This document shows positions 1 through 8,687 of a DNA stretch of 64,000 bases, piece after piece. Both the position numbers and the translations under genes were made by a program. How positions within the stretch are numbered: the first letter of the stretch is position 1; the number at the start of each line of letters is the position of its first letter. A model generated the notes under the pieces. The model was given only the letters and a program-made list of their open reading frames with translations, had not been told where the DNA came from and did not search any database. Source of the DNA: DASXTW01 sp036505215 (lineage in GTDB: Bacteria > Actinomycetota > UBA4738); contig DASXTW010000114.1 in the NCBI GenBank assembly GCA_036505215.1, positions 1 to 64,000 on the forward strand, in the 5' to 3' direction.

Positions 1-281
1 CCTCCCACGTCGATCGAGCGCGCACGGTTGGTGGAAGGATCGATCCGCCACACGAGCTGGTCGCGGTCGTCGGTCACCCACACCGCGCCATCGAAGGCCA
101 TCAGCCGCCCGGGCCCCGAACCAACCTGGATCGTGGCGACGCCCCGGTTCACGGCCAGGTCGATCCGGGACACGGTGCTCTCACCGTGGTTGGCCACCCA
201 CACGGCTCCATAAGCCACGGCGAGCCCAACCGGCCGGTCGCCCACAGCGACGGCAGCTGTCACGCGATGCTGCGCGGCCAT
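1..281 (-). CDS. Partial beta-propeller protein (YVTN/streptogramin-lyase-like repeats)
   Basis: The end of this gene lies off the left edge of the window. The minus-strand reading shows propeller-type repeats: VGDRPVGLAVAYGAVWVAN, then a strand ending STVSRID, then GSGPGRLMAFDGAVWVTD followed by LVWRIDPSTN. Alternating 'G.VWV' and '..R.D' signatures are typical of YncE/Vgb-like seven-bladed propellers, which often act outside the cell or as C-terminal sensor parts of larger proteins. The start is uncertain. ATG at 281-279 is used here, but the frame stays open to another ATG at 458-456, and that 5' part overlaps the divergent propeller gene. No strong ribosome binding site decides between them. 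Function beyond the fold cannot be given. Confidence 0.55.
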   Translation of the reverse strand, partial: MAAQHRVTAAVAVGDRPVGLAVAYGAVWVANHGESTVSRIDLAVNRGVATIQVGSGPGRLMAFDGAVWVTDDRDQLVWRIDPSTNRARSIDVG

Positions 282-459
282 GACCAGTCCGGCGGATGGT
301 CCCGTCGACCCGTTCCAATTTCCGTGAGTCTCCACATCCACGACCCGGCCCTCGGTATCGGTCCTCTTCGCACTGCTGCCCGCTCCGGCCGCCATCGTCC
401 ATGCCGCCCAGGGCGAGTCGCGAGCGCCACGGCAATCCTGCGGCGGCAGGTGGCGCATC

Positions 460-1503
460 GTGGAGAGCCCTAGCCCCGGCGAGCTCTTCAATTCGCTCTC
501 TCGAGTGACGGCCCTGTCCAGCACCGATGCATGGGCCGTTGGGATGCAGATCTCGGCTCCGGGCGATCTGTTCACGATCAACACTCTGGCCGAGCACTGG
601 GACGGCAGTGCCTGGTCTGAGGTCCCCACCCCGACATCGTTCGAGGGGTGGCTCTCCGGGATCCACGCGCTCGCCGCGAACGACATCTGGGCCGTCGGCT
701 CCGTATTCGAAGACCCCATCGAGTCTTCACCCATCGTGGAGCATTGGGACGGCGCGGCATGGAACGTGGTACCCAGCCCGGACATCGAGCTCGCCAACCT
801 GTTCGACGTCGCCGGGACTTCCTCCAGCGACCTGTGGGCAGTGGGGACGTACCGTGGCCGCTTTCCGGCCATGTTGATCGAGCACTACGACGGGACCAGA
901 TGGTCGCGGGTCTCGGTTCCCCCGATCTCGTCGGACTTCATCGCCCTCTCCGCGGTGACGGCGGTCTCGCCCACGAACGTGTGGTCAGTCGGCTACTACC
1001 TGGGCAGCGACGGGCGGAACAAGCCCCTGGCTGTCCACTACGACGGCTCGTCCTGGAGGCTCGTCACCGTCCCGTCGAAGGGCCTCGGTGACGAGGAGCT
1101 GAACGACGTCGTGGCCACGAACTCCGGCCATGTCTGGGTCGCAGGCAGGGGCAGCGACGGCGCTCACTTTCGGACACTGGCCTTGCATTGGACCGGCCAT
1201 CGGTTTCGCATCGTCCGCACCCCGAACCTCGGAATGGGCGACAACGGCTTGTCCGGGATGGCTGCGAGATCGCGGGGAAGGATGCGTGCGGTGGGAAGCT
1301 GGACCGACCAAACGGGAATGGCTCGAACGCTGGTCCTGGACTACGCACGTGGGAAGTGGCTCCGCGTGAGCAGCCCGAACGCGAGCGAGGAGGAGAACTC
1401 CCTGGCGAGCGTGGCCATCAGTCCGCAAGGAGACTCGTGGGCGGTCGGCGGTCGGGACCCCCACAGCGTGGGAAAGACGCTCATCGAGCACGTGTGCGGC
1501 TAG
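460..1503 (+). CDS. Seven-repeat beta-propeller protein, probably exported
   Basis: The protein is built from about seven repeats of roughly 50 residues, each with a 'D.WAVG' strand (DAWAVG, DIWAVG, DLWAVG, NVWSVG, HVWVAG, MRAVG, DSWAVG) and an 'EHWDG..W..V.SP' strand. This pattern is common in large secreted proteins of soil actinobacteria and acidobacteria, and no enzyme activity is known to me for it. GTG at 460 is the first usable start, but it cuts the first repeat: WRIVESPSP begins upstream at 451. The same frame upstream (about 361-411) reads like a signal peptide (VLFALLPAPAAIVHAAQG), yet a TGA at 325-327 closes it without an ATG, GTG or TTG. A frameshift or sequence error near 325 is likely. 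The stop codon overlaps that of the convergent acyl-CoA synthetase. Confidence 0.7.
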   Translation: MESPSPGELFNSLSRVTALSSTDAWAVGMQISAPGDLFTINTLAEHWDGSAWSEVPTPTSFEGWLSGIHALAANDIWAVGSVFEDPIESSPIVEHWDGAAWNVVPSPDIELANLFDVAGTSSSDLWAVGTYRGRFPAMLIEHYDGTRWSRVSVPPISSDFIALSAVTAVSPTNVWSVGYYLGSDGRNKPLAVHYDGSSWRLVTVPSKGLGDEELNDVVATNSGHVWVAGRGSDGAHFRTLALHWTGHRFRIVRTPNLGMGDNGLSGMAARSRGRMRAVGSWTDQTGMARTLVLDYARGKWLRVSSPNASEEENSLASVAISPQGDSWAVGGRDPHSVGKTLIEHVCG

Positions 1504-3362
1504 CGGTACAGCGCCTCGATCTCTTCCGCGTACTTCTCGTGGATCACCCGTCGCTTCAGCTTGAGCGTGGGGGTGAGCTCCTCGCTGTCCACGGTCCACT
1601 CGGTGGGCAGGATGGTGAAACGCTTGATCCTCTCCACCTGGGACACGTGCTGGTTCGCGTCGTCGACGGCTTTCTGGATCTCGGCATGGACGCGAGGCTC
1701 ACGAGAGAACTCGGCGATCGTGGAAAAGGTGAGCCCGTTGGACGAGGCCCACCCTGCCGCGACCTCGGGATCGAGAACGATGAGCACCGAGACGTAGGGT
1801 TTCCTGTCCCCCACCACACAGGCCTGGCCGATCAGCGGGTGCTGCTTCAGCAGGCTCTCCAGGTTCGCCGGGGAGATGTTCTTGCCACCGGCCGTGATGA
1901 TGAGCTCCTTCTTCCGGTCGATGACCCTCACGTAGCCATCGGGGTCGATGGTGCCGATGTCCCCGGTGTGCAGCCACCCATCCGCGTCGAACGTCTCCGC
2001 GGTCTTCTCCGGGTCCTTGTAATAGCCGGGGCATACGTTGCCCCCCCGTACGAGGATCTCCCCATCCTCGCTCAGCTTCACCTCCACACCGGGCAGGGCG
2101 AGGCCTACCGTCCCGAGCCTGATCCGGTCGGGAGGGTTGGCCGTGGCCGGACCGGTGTCCTCGGTCATGCCGTATACCTCGGCCAGGGGCAATCCGATCC
2201 CGGCGAAGAACTGGAGGGTGTCCGGAGAGATGGGCGCCGCAGCCGTCACTCGGACGATGGTCCGGTCGAGCCCCACGGCATGGCGGATCTTCGAGTAGAC
2301 GAGCTTGTCGAACAGCGCCCGCTTCAGCTTGAGGCCAAGGGGAATGGGCTTGCCCTCCGCTTCCAGCTTCGCTCCCTGCCGGCCGGCTTCGATGGCGGCC
2401 AGAGCGATCTTTCGCTTCCGGGCGTCCGGCTCCGCGCCGAGCTTGGCCATCACCCCCGCCTGGACCTTCTCCCATACCCTTGGCACTCCAACGAAGGCGT
2501 GCGGCCGCACCTGCGGCACCACCTCGAACACCCGAAGGACATCCGGGCAGAAGTGCACGTGCCCGACCTTGGCCATGCCCAGGTAGTGCGTGGCCGCTCG
2601 CTCGGCGATGTGAGCCAGCGGCAGATACGAAATGCCTTTCAACCCGGCGGGGTATTGAATGGTCCGGTCCAGCGAGTTCACCGTCCAGACCACGTTGCGC
2701 TGGGTGATCATCACGCCCTTGGGTGGTCCCGTCGTCCCCGAGGTGTATACGAGCGTGGCCAGATCCTCCGGCTTCACCTCGCGGCTCGAAGCCTCGAATG
2801 CGTCCCAGCCGTCAGGAGCATCCAGAGCCTCCGTGCCGCGCGCGAGAAGGTCTTCCCAGGACAGCACCCACTCGTAGCCGGAGAAATCGTCGGCGTCCGC
2901 AAGGAGGACGACCTTCTCCAATGCCGGGAGGTCGGCCTTGACCTTCTCCCAGCGCTCCATGAACTCCCGGCCCTCCACGACCGCCACCTTCGCGCTGCAG
3001 TGTTCGGCGATGTACTGGATCTGTTCCGGTGCGAGCGTGTTGTACAGGGAAACGGGGGTGGCGCCGGCATGCACCGCGCCGAGGTCTATGATCACGTGCT
3101 CCGGCCGGTTCCTGGTCATGATGGCCACGAAGTCTCCGCGAGCCACTCCGATGCGCTGCAGGCCCATCGCTGCGGCCGCCACCTGCTCCCGGTATTGCTT
3201 CCAGGTGAGCGTTCGCCAACTTCCGCCCTCTTCCCAGGACAACGCCGGATGGTTCGGGTAGGTCTCCGCGTTCCGGGCCAGCGTGTCGCAGATGGTCTTG
3301 CCCTGGGTCTCGGCGTCGATCGCCGCTCGCTCTGCGAGGACATCTTGGGTGATCACCGACAT
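1500..3362 (-). CDS. fadD: Long-chain fatty-acid--CoA ligase (AMP-forming)
   Basis: This 620-residue enzyme should activate fatty acids to acyl-CoA with ATP, in the cytosol or at the membrane face. It has the full adenylate-forming set: the P-loop-like YTSGTTGPPKGVMIT, the YGMTEDTG motif, HTGDIG with the ribose-binding aspartate, and a C-terminal DRKKELIITAGGKNISP region. Length and motif order match the FadD15/FAA1-like group of about 600 residues. ATG at 3362 is preceded by a good GGAGG ribosome binding site about 7 nt away, so upstream in-frame sequence is not coding. It converges on the propeller gene with overlapping stop codons and diverges from the isocitrate dehydrogenase-type gene at 3456. 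Confidence 0.93.
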   Translation of the reverse strand: MSVITQDVLAERAAIDAETQGKTICDTLARNAETYPNHPALSWEEGGSWRTLTWKQYREQVAAAAMGLQRIGVARGDFVAIMTRNRPEHVIIDLGAVHAGATPVSLYNTLAPEQIQYIAEHCSAKVAVVEGREFMERWEKVKADLPALEKVVLLADADDFSGYEWVLSWEDLLARGTEALDAPDGWDAFEASSREVKPEDLATLVYTSGTTGPPKGVMITQRNVVWTVNSLDRTIQYPAGLKGISYLPLAHIAERAATHYLGMAKVGHVHFCPDVLRVFEVVPQVRPHAFVGVPRVWEKVQAGVMAKLGAEPDARKRKIALAAIEAGRQGAKLEAEGKPIPLGLKLKRALFDKLVYSKIRHAVGLDRTIVRVTAAAPISPDTLQFFAGIGLPLAEVYGMTEDTGPATANPPDRIRLGTVGLALPGVEVKLSEDGEILVRGGNVCPGYYKDPEKTAETFDADGWLHTGDIGTIDPDGYVRVIDRKKELIITAGGKNISPANLESLLKQHPLIGQACVVGDRKPYVSVLIVLDPEVAAGWASSNGLTFSTIAEFSREPRVHAEIQKAVDDANQHVSQVERIKRFTILPTEWTVDSEELTPTLKLKRRVIHEKYAEEIEALYR

Positions 3363-3441
3363 GATTCGCACCTCCGGTGCACTCGCCCGGCTACTGGTGC
3401 GCACTGAACCACTACGCCAACGAGATGGCAAGACATGCTGG

Positions 3442-3456
3442 TCTAATCTCGCCCCA
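3442..3456 (+). promoter_or_regulatory. Putative -10 box for a leaderless transcript
   Basis: TCTAAT at 3442-3447 lies 8 nt before the ATG at 3456. Transcription would therefore begin at or next to the start codon. No ribosome binding site is visible there, and no clear -35 box is seen. Confidence 0.4.
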
Positions 3457-4535
3457 TGGCGCACCGCGTGACCCTCGTCCCCGGGGACGGCATCGGGCCG
3501 GAGGTGGCCGAAGCGGCCCGGCGCGTGGTCGAGGCTACCGGCGTGGACATCCAGTGGGATGTCCAGGAGGCCGGCGCGGCGGTGATGCGCACCGAGGGAA
3601 CACCTCTGCCCGACAGGGTCCTGCGTTCCATCGAGACGACCCGCACGGCTCTCAAGGGCCCCATCACCACACCCGTGGGCACGGGTTTTCGAAGCGTCAA
3701 CGTGACTCTCCGGCAGGAGCTGGACCTGTTCGCCGCCGTTCGTCCCGCACACAGCCTGCCGGGCATCCCCTCGCGGTACTCCGACGTGGATCTGGTGGTG
3801 ATCCGCGAGAACACAGAGGACCTGTACACCGGGATCGAGTTCATGGTGGCCAGCAAGCAGCTCCAACGACTGCGTGAGCTCGTCCGCGATCTGCTCGGCA
3901 TCGAGATCCCCTGGGACGCGGGCGCGACGGTGAAGCCGATCAGCGTGACCGGAACGCGCCGCATCGTGCGGTTCGCGTTCGACTTCGCCCGCAGGAACGC
4001 TCGGGGACGAGTGACCGTGGGCCACAAGGCGAACATCATGAAGTTCTCCGACGGGCTCTTCCTGTTCACGGCGGCGGCGGAGTCGGCTTCGTACCCCGAC
4101 ATCGAGTTCGAGGAGTGCCAGATCGACGAGCTCGCCTACCGTCTGGTCGCCGAGCCGGAGACGCTGGACGTGTTGCTCCTCCCAAACCTGTACGGGGACA
4201 TCATGAGCGACCTGTGCGCCGGCCTGGTCGGGGGCCTGGGGCTCGCCCCCGGTGCGAACCTGGGGTGGGAGTACGCGGTGTTCGAGCCCGTGCACGGAAG
4301 CGCGCCCGACATCGCCGGCAAACGACTGGCCAACCCCACTGCCATCATCCTGTCGGCCGCCATGATGCTCGACCATCTGCGAGAAGCGGAAGCTGCCCGG
4401 GCCGTGCGGGAAGGCGTGGAGTTCGTCTTGGCCAAGGGCGACGTGCGAACCCGTGACCTGGGAGGTTCAGCGTCCACCGAAGAGATGACCGAGGCCATTG
4501 CCAGAGCGACCAGCCGGGCACTGGCAAGGCTCTAA
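3456..4535 (+). CDS. Isocitrate/isopropylmalate dehydrogenase family, NAD-type
   Basis: A 359-residue beta-decarboxylating dehydrogenase. N-terminal GDGIGPE, the substrate loop TGFRSVN (Ser80, Asn82, matching the isocitrate-binding S-x-N of IDH), RENTEDLY, the catalytic-region lysine in GHKANIMK and LYGDIMSDL are all present. At the cofactor site the sequence is GSAPDIAGK, with Asp285-Ile286 where NADP enzymes have Lys-Tyr, so NAD is the expected cofactor. Isocitrate is the most likely substrate, but homoisocitrate or isopropylmalate cannot be excluded. It stands alone on the plus strand, probably leaderless, and is followed by a terminator hairpin. A closely aligned paralog with NADP-type residues sits at 9567-10667. 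Confidence 0.88.
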   Translation: MAHRVTLVPGDGIGPEVAEAARRVVEATGVDIQWDVQEAGAAVMRTEGTPLPDRVLRSIETTRTALKGPITTPVGTGFRSVNVTLRQELDLFAAVRPAHSLPGIPSRYSDVDLVVIRENTEDLYTGIEFMVASKQLQRLRELVRDLLGIEIPWDAGATVKPISVTGTRRIVRFAFDFARRNARGRVTVGHKANIMKFSDGLFLFTAAAESASYPDIEFEECQIDELAYRLVAEPETLDVLLLPNLYGDIMSDLCAGLVGGLGLAPGANLGWEYAVFEPVHGSAPDIAGKRLANPTAIILSAAMMLDHLREAEAARAVREGVEFVLAKGDVRTRDLGGSASTEEMTEAIARATSRALARL

Positions 4536-4554
4536 CTCGTCGCCTTACGTTGGC

Positions 4555-4578
4555 GGCTCCCGACCGGGAGCCTTCTTC
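4555..4578 (+). terminator. Intrinsic terminator
   Basis: A perfect 7-bp stem, GGCTCCC and GGGAGCC around a 4-nt loop, is followed directly by TTCTTC. It lies 20 nt after the stop of the dehydrogenase gene and orients to the plus strand. Confidence 0.75.
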
Positions 4579-4583
4579 ACCTG

Positions 4584-4763
4584 TCAACATCCGGGCTCGC
4601 CGTGGTGACCGCAGCATCCCTTCAGGCGAGCCACCGACCGTAGACGGTTGCGAGCCGTGAGATACAACTTCTTGCCGAGAGGCCCCTGATACTCCCGCCA
4701 GTTCGTGAAGAACTGGGCAGCGTAATCCCCAAGACCGGGATCGTGATCCTGCTTGCCGGACAT
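4584..4763 (-). CDS. Small conserved-looking protein with a Cys/His-rich C-terminus
   Basis: A 59-residue frame running ATG 4763 to TGA 4584. It has an acidic start (MSGKQDHDPGLGDY), an aromatic middle (FFTNWREYQGPLGKK), a basic stretch (ARNRLRSVARLKG) and ends in CCGHHGEPGC. Three cysteines and two histidines at the end could bind a metal. I recall similar short actinobacterial proteins ending CCG.HGEPGC, but cannot name a family. It lies upstream of, and runs toward, the plus-strand terminator, and is 40 nt before the ABC-F gene stop on the same strand. Codon use is like its neighbours. Confidence 0.65.
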   Translation of the reverse strand: MSGKQDHDPGLGDYAAQFFTNWREYQGPLGKKLYLTARNRLRSVARLKGCCGHHGEPGC

Positions 4764-4803
4764 GCCACCCCGAGCTTAGTCAGTGGATCCGTCCGCTGCT
4801 TCC

Positions 4804-6393
4804 TCAGGCGAGCGAGACCAGCTCGAGGAGGTCCTCGCTCCAGTAGTCCAGGACGCCTTCGGGCATGAACAGCGCCCGGTCGGGCTCGAGCGCGTGGACG
4901 AACTCGGTGTCGTGGCTCACCAGGATCATGGTTCCCGGCCAGCTTCCGAGGGCCCTTGACACCGCTTCTCGGGAGGGTGGGTCCAGGTTGTTGGTCGGCT
5001 CGTCCAGGAGGAGCAGATTGTGCCGGCCCGCCACGAGCTGGGCCAGTGAGAGCTTGGTCTTCTCCCCTCCCGACAGGGTCCCCGCGTCCTGGAAGGCCTT
5101 GTCTCCTCGCAGCTCGAACATCCCCAGCAGAGCTCGGAGTTGCTGGTCCAGCGCGCTCGAGGCCGACCGCATGTGGGCGATGACGTCGACATCGGGCGTG
5201 ATCCCCTCGTGCTCCTGCGCGTAATAGCCCATCGAGACCCCGGCACCGGTGCGAACGCGGCCGCCATCCGCCTCCGACTCCCCGGCCAGGATCCGCAGGA
5301 GCGACGTCTTCCCCGCCCCGTTCAGGCCGATTACCATGAGCCGCTCGCCCCTGGCCAGATCGAAGCTCACGTCCTCGAACACGGGCGGGCCTCCGTAACC
5401 CTTCGACAGGCCTGTCACGGTGAGCACCACCCTTCCCGCATGGGGCGGCTCCGGGAACCGGACGTTCACCTTGCCCTCGCGCTTGGGCGCCCGGATCGCT
5501 CCGGCCTTCATCCGCTCCACCCGCGTGTCCAGCGTCTTGGCCTTGCGGGCGCGCTTCTCGGTCTGGTGCCGCATCGAGTCGGCCAGAGCGGACAGTCGCT
5601 TGATCTCTGCCTGTTGGCGGGCGGCCACCCTGGCCAGGCGGGACTCCTCCTGCCGGCGAGCCTCCCGGTACTGCGAGTATGTCCCCCGGTACTCCACAAG
5701 CCGGCCATCGTCGAGGTGCAGCACCCTGGTGATCGACCGGTCCAGCAGCATGATGTCGTGGCTCACGACCATCAGCGCCCCCCGGTAGGAGGCGAGGAAC
5801 TTCATGAGCCAACCCTTGGCGTCGTTGTCCAGGTGGTTGGTGGGCTCGTCGAGCAACAGAAGGTCGCTCCCGGCGAAGAGGATCCGGGCCAGCTCCAGCC
5901 GCCGTCGTTCTCCTCCCGACAGAACCCTGACTGGCAACTGCATGCGATCGGCGGCCAGGCCGAGCCCGGCCGCGATCTGCCTGGCCTCCGCTTCGGCCGA
6001 GTAGCCCCCGGCGTGGCGGTATTCGTCTTCCGCTCGGGAGTACCGGGCGACGTTCTTCGCCGAATGGTCCTCCTCCATGGCCAGGCGCAGCTTCTCCAGC
6101 CGGTCCATCGCCATGGCGATTCCTCTGCCCTCCAGGATGTGGGTGATGGCGTGGAGATCGAGATCGACTCCGCGTGATCGGGGATCCTGACGGAGGTAGC
6201 CCAAGCGGCCGCGCCGAAGGACCACGCCGTGCGCCGGCGCAGCCTCGCCGGCAAGCACCTGGAGCAAGGTGGTCTTGCCGGCTCCATTCCGCCCGACCAG
6301 GCCGACCTTCTCCCCGGCATGCAGGGTGAACGAGACTCCCTCTACGAGCGGAAGGCCTCCGGCTTCGATCCCGAGCTCACGAACCTGCAGCAT
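4804..6393 (-). CDS. ABC-F family ATP-binding protein
   Basis: 529 residues with two ABC ATPase domains and no membrane segment. Domain 1 has Walker A GRNGAGKTT near residue 35, signature LSGGERRR and Walker B LLLLDEPTNHLD. Domain 2 has GLNGAGKTS, LSGGEKTK and LLLLDEPTNNLD. A charged linker (about 235-315) rich in Arg, Glu and Lys joins them, as in ABC-F factors that act on the ribosome during translation or antibiotic protection. Which member this is cannot be told from sequence alone. A CATAAT hexamer lies about 9 nt before the ATG, suggesting a leaderless or short-leader transcript. Confidence 0.9.
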   Translation of the reverse strand: MLQVRELGIEAGGLPLVEGVSFTLHAGEKVGLVGRNGAGKTTLLQVLAGEAAPAHGVVLRRGRLGYLRQDPRSRGVDLDLHAITHILEGRGIAMAMDRLEKLRLAMEEDHSAKNVARYSRAEDEYRHAGGYSAEAEARQIAAGLGLAADRMQLPVRVLSGGERRRLELARILFAGSDLLLLDEPTNHLDNDAKGWLMKFLASYRGALMVVSHDIMLLDRSITRVLHLDDGRLVEYRGTYSQYREARRQEESRLARVAARQQAEIKRLSALADSMRHQTEKRARKAKTLDTRVERMKAGAIRAPKREGKVNVRFPEPPHAGRVVLTVTGLSKGYGGPPVFEDVSFDLARGERLMVIGLNGAGKTSLLRILAGESEADGGRVRTGAGVSMGYYAQEHEGITPDVDVIAHMRSASSALDQQLRALLGMFELRGDKAFQDAGTLSGGEKTKLSLAQLVAGRHNLLLLDEPTNNLDPPSREAVSRALGSWPGTMILVSHDTEFVHALEPDRALFMPEGVLDYWSEDLLELVSLA

Positions 6394-6440
6394 GGCCCAA
6401 CGATTATGTCGGATGGTCTATCGATCCGACCGAAACGTCG

Positions 6441-7370
6441 TCAGCCGAGCTTGGCCAGGTCCTCGCACTTCGATCGGATGCCATCGGCCGCCTGGCGGAG
6501 GGCGGTGAGTTCCTCGTCGTTCAGGTCCAGCTCGACGATCTCCTCCACGCCCGCCTTGCCCAGGCGGGCCGGGACGCCCACATAGACGTCGCTGATCCCA
6601 TACTGCCCGGTGCACCAGGCGCACACCGGAAGGACATCCTTGGTGTCGCCGGCGATGGCGTTCACCATCTGGGCGATGGCGGCCGACGGGGCATAGTAAG
6701 CGCTCCCCTTCTTGAGCAAGCCGACGATCTCCGCTCCCGCGTCTCTGGTCCGCTGGTACAACCGTTCCAGGGTCCGCTCGTCGACGAGCTCGGTGAGAGG
6801 CTTGCCGCCGGCAGTCGCCTGGCGAGGGAGCGGGACCATCGATTCACCGTGCGACCCCAGGGTCATGGCCTCCACCTGGGTCGGGGAGATCCCCATCTCC
6901 TCGGCGATGAAATATCGAAGCCTGGACGAGTCCAGGACCCCGGCCATGCCCATCACTCGTTCCTTCGGGAACCCAGAGACCTGGGAGGCGAGGAACGTCA
7001 TCTCGTCGAGGGGGTTGGTCACCACGATCAGGATGGCGCTCGGGGAGTGGCCGGCCACCTGCTCGACCACGCCTCGGACTATGCCCGCGTTCTTGTCCAG
7101 CAGATCCATCCGGCTCATCCCCGGTTGGCGAGGAAGCCCGGCGGTGATCACCACCACGTCGGAGCCGGCCGTATCGGCGTAGTCGTTCGTCCCCCGGATG
7201 TTCGGCTCGAAGCCCTCGATGGGCGCCGATTCCTTCATGTCCAGGGCCAGTCCCTGTGGCAGCCCCTCGATGATGTCGATCATCACCACGTCGTCGGCCA
7301 GGCCCTTTTGCACGATCCGCATCGCGGCAGTGGCCCCGACGAATCCGCTTCCAACCACGGTCACGCGCAT
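6441..7370 (-). CDS. mdh: Malate dehydrogenase, LDH-like type
   Basis: 309 residues. Interconverts malate and oxaloacetate in the TCA cycle. The Rossmann motif GSGFVG (7-12) and Asp32 at the end of strand 2 point to NAD. The substrate loop TAGLPRQPGMSR carries arginine where lactate dehydrogenases have glutamine, which marks malate specificity. The catalytic histidine is in GSHGESMVPL. ATG at 7370 is chosen because GGAGGG lies 6-7 nt upstream; an in-frame start at 7394 has no such site. It lies 47 bp from the ABC-F gene, with which it may share a transcript. Confidence 0.95.
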   Translation of the reverse strand: MRVTVVGSGFVGATAAMRIVQKGLADDVVMIDIIEGLPQGLALDMKESAPIEGFEPNIRGTNDYADTAGSDVVVITAGLPRQPGMSRMDLLDKNAGIVRGVVEQVAGHSPSAILIVVTNPLDEMTFLASQVSGFPKERVMGMAGVLDSSRLRYFIAEEMGISPTQVEAMTLGSHGESMVPLPRQATAGGKPLTELVDERTLERLYQRTRDAGAEIVGLLKKGSAYYAPSAAIAQMVNAIAGDTKDVLPVCAWCTGQYGISDVYVGVPARLGKAGVEEIVELDLNDEELTALRQAADGIRSKCEDLAKLG

Positions 7371-7443
7371 TCGATCCCTCCCCAGAGAACGCAAGGCCTT
7401 CAGGGGGAATCCTACGGATTTCCGCGGAACCGGCTGAACGGAG

Positions 7444-8550
7444 TTAGGAGGCGGGGGCGACCGAGCGGTCGATGGTACGGAGGCCGGCCTGCTCCAGCAT
7501 CAGCAGGAAGTCGTGTGGCTGGGACGAGGCGTGGAGCGCATCGTCCACGGTGATCAAGCCCTGGCGGACCAGCCCGAGCAGCGACTGGTCGAACGTCTGC
7601 ATCCCGTAGTAATCGCCCTCGGCGATGATCTCGTGGATCTCGGCCGTCCGGACCGGGTCGAGGATGCGGTCGGCGACGCGGCCGTTGTTGACCATCACCT
7701 CGACCGCGGGCACCCGCCCGCCCCCCGCCCTGGGAACCAGCCGCATACAGACGACCCCCCGGATCACGCTGGCCATGGTCACCCGGACCTGGTGCTGCTG
7801 GTACGGCGGGAAGAAGTCGACGACACGGTTCATCGTCTCCACGGCGTTCGTTGTGTGAAGGGTCGAAAGCACCAGGTGACCGGTCTCGCCGGCGGCCAGG
7901 GCCGCCCACACGGTCTCGGGGTCTCGCATCTCACCGATGAGGATGACGTCGGGGTCCTGTCGGACGACCGCCCGCATGGCGGCCTCGTAGCTGTCCGTGT
8001 CCATGCCGATCTCACGCTGGTTCACCGTGGCCACGCGGTCGGGGTGCAGGACCTCGATGGGCTCCTCGATCGTCACGATGTGGCAGGCCCGATTGGCGTT
8101 GATGTGGTCGATCATGGCCGCCAGGGTGGTTGTCTTGCCGGCGCCGGTCGGCCCGGTGACCAGGATCAGGCCGCGAGGGGCGTCGGCGAGCTGTCGGACC
8201 ACGGGGGGAAGGCCAAGTTCCTCGAACGTCTGGCTTCCCACGCGCACTCGGCGAAGGACGAGCGTGATTGAGCCGCGCTGATAGAACACGTTCGCCCGGA
8301 ACCGTCCCACGCCGGGAACGGAGAGGGCGAAGTCGGTTTCCTTCTTCTGTTCCAGCCAGCCCCGACGGTCCGGCGGCATGATCGACTGGGCCAGGAGCTG
8401 GGTGTCCTGTGGGGTGAGACGGGGGCCATCCAGGCGCTGGAGGTCTCCGTCCACCCGGATGAGGGGCGGCGACCCCACCTTGAGGTGAAGGTCCGAGCCA
8501 TCGTTCTCTGCCAGCGTCCGAAGGAGCGCGGCCAGGTCCAGATCGTGCAC
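7444..8550 (-). CDS. pilT: PilT-type twitching motility ATPase
   Basis: 368 residues. The hexameric PilT ATPase retracts type IV pili. N-terminal domain with SDLHLKVGSPP and RFRANVFYQRG, then Walker A GPTGAGKTTT, the Asp box (VTIEEPIE), Walker B-type DVILIGEMRDPET and the His box HLVLSTLHT, ending with the TFDQSLLGLV region of PilT/PilU. GTG at 8550 is used because GGGAGGAG is placed 6 nt upstream; an in-frame GTG at 8571 would lie before that site. No other pilus gene is in the window except a second PilT-like gene at 61372-62784, which lacks the usual short C-terminus. Confidence 0.92.
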   Translation of the reverse strand: MHDLDLAALLRTLAENDGSDLHLKVGSPPLIRVDGDLQRLDGPRLTPQDTQLLAQSIMPPDRRGWLEQKKETDFALSVPGVGRFRANVFYQRGSITLVLRRVRVGSQTFEELGLPPVVRQLADAPRGLILVTGPTGAGKTTTLAAMIDHINANRACHIVTIEEPIEVLHPDRVATVNQREIGMDTDSYEAAMRAVVRQDPDVILIGEMRDPETVWAALAAGETGHLVLSTLHTTNAVETMNRVVDFFPPYQQHQVRVTMASVIRGVVCMRLVPRAGGGRVPAVEVMVNNGRVADRILDPVRTAEIHEIIAEGDYYGMQTFDQSLLGLVRQGLITVDDALHASSQPHDFLLMLEQAGLRTIDRSVAPAS

Positions 8551-8687
8551 GAGACTCCTCCCAGAGACCACGTTCGAGCGGCCGGGCGGGCCGATCCACT
8601 AGGGAATCGGCACGAGAACGTTCGTGCTTGAACCCGAGTGACAGGGCTCAGTTGCCAACAAGGCACACATCCAATCCGCTTCCTCGC

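Noticed and set aside
1..458. Extending the left propeller gene start to ATG 458
   Set aside because: Frame is open but the added residues are low-complexity, do not look like a propeller or a signal peptide, and overlap the opposite gene; kept at 281 with low confidence.
8610..8627. GCACGA-N6-TCGTGC palindrome containing GAACGTTC
   Set aside because: Resembles half of an SOS box but lacks the four-base spacing, and may be a chance palindrome in GC-rich sequence.
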